NCBI GenBank assembly: GCA_017501805.1
Contig: JAFVWG010000136.1
Location: forward strand, 1-5,163
Origin: Oscillospiraceae bacterium
Lineage (GTDB): Bacteria; Bacillota; Clostridia; Oscillospirales; Oscillospiraceae
Length of the DNA: 5,163 nt
Direction of reading: 5' to 3'
In this document: one piece after another, positions 5,025 through 5,163 of the stretch
Layout: every line of letters starts with the position of its first letter
Numbering within the stretch: the stretch's first letter is position 1
Notes under the pieces: generated by a model
The model's input: only the letters and a program-made list of their open reading frames with translations
The model's database searches: none
Told to the model about the DNA's origin: nothing
Made by a program: the position numbers and the translations under genes

Positions 5025-5163
5025 ATGCAGGAACTGAACTATATCCGTTGCGGTGATTACTATATTCCCGATATTCGCTTACCGGAGGAAACCAGACCTA
5101 TTGGTCGGTAGGGGCGTATGCACAGAGATTATATCAAGGAGCATAACCCAGTCATATCACGCA
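5025..5163 (+). pseudogene. tnpV: TnpV-like mobile-element protein, interrupted by an in-frame TAG and cut by the window edge
   Basis: The frame reads MQELNYIRCGDYYIPDIRL then PEETRPIGR, followed by TAG at 5109-5111, and continues in the same frame as GRMHRDYIKEHNPVISR to the window end. From memory of the family, TnpV proteins of Clostridia integrative elements begin with a segment like ELxYxRCGDYYIPDxxLP and continue with GRYGRM-R-YLKEH-P. The stop therefore falls where Tyr is expected, one base away from TAT or TAC. Homology resuming directly after the stop indicates a point nonsense mutation rather than a real C-terminus. Full-length relatives are roughly 110-130 residues, so most of the gene lies outside the window. 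The molecular role of TnpV is not well established; it is carried on transposons related to Tn4451-type elements. Alternatives are a base-calling error at 5111 or a 28-residue truncated product. Residues after NPV look less like relatives, so a second lesion is possible. Confidence 0.7.

Noticed and set aside
5109..5111. TAG as a recoded (pyrrolysine or suppressor) codon in tnpV
   Set aside because: No recoding signal or pyrrolysine gene is visible in the window. A point mutation or sequencing error in mobile-element debris is far simpler.

Overview
The window looks like a chromosomal segment of a moderately high-GC gut-type Firmicute (class Clostridia, perhaps Oscillospiraceae or a relative). 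The basis is strong AGGAGG-type ribosome binding sites, sigma-A-type promoters with 17-base spacers, hairpin/T-run terminators, a GH39-type intracellular glycosidase of the kind common in gut Clostridia, and a TnpV-type mobile-element gene at the right edge. The taxonomic placement is inference; no rRNA or marker phylogeny is available here.

Left edge (2-832, + strand): the 3' part of rsmA (ksgA), the housekeeping 16S rRNA dimethyladenosine transferase, missing only its extreme N-terminus. A hairpin terminator at 849-881 separates it from the convergent genes and can serve both strands.

Centre (930-3754, - strand): a two-gene operon. A GH39-like glycoside hydrolase is first. A protein with the neutral/alkaline ceramidase-like fold follows after a 2-base gap, with its ribosome binding site inside the end of the GH39 gene. 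Neither has a signal peptide, so both should act in the cytoplasm on something already imported. The ceramidase-like protein carries Cys where characterised ceramidases have the nucleophilic Ser.

Divergent control region (about 3755-3889): two well-formed promoters point away from each other. Between and over them lie four CGAAA repeats spaced about one helical turn apart, including the perfect palindromes TTTCGAAA and TTTTTCGAAAAA. They are good candidate operators for the divergently transcribed LacI-family regulator (3890-4852, + strand), which probably controls the operon and itself. That regulator lacks the usual hinge-helix motif.

Right edge (4853-5163): GC content falls to about 44%. 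There is no recognisable gene until a strong 14-bp-stem terminator (4944-4981). After it comes the start of a tnpV-like gene broken by an in-frame TAG at 5109-5111, which suggests the edge of a degraded integrative element.

Overall: a housekeeping gene, then a self-contained regulator plus two-enzyme catabolic cassette, then mobile-element debris. The most unusual items are the pairing of a glycosidase with a ceramidase-fold hydrolase, the Ser-to-Cys change in that hydrolase, the phased operator array with the atypical LacI protein, and the amber-interrupted tnpV. I saw no CRISPR array, tRNA, rRNA or complete insertion sequence.
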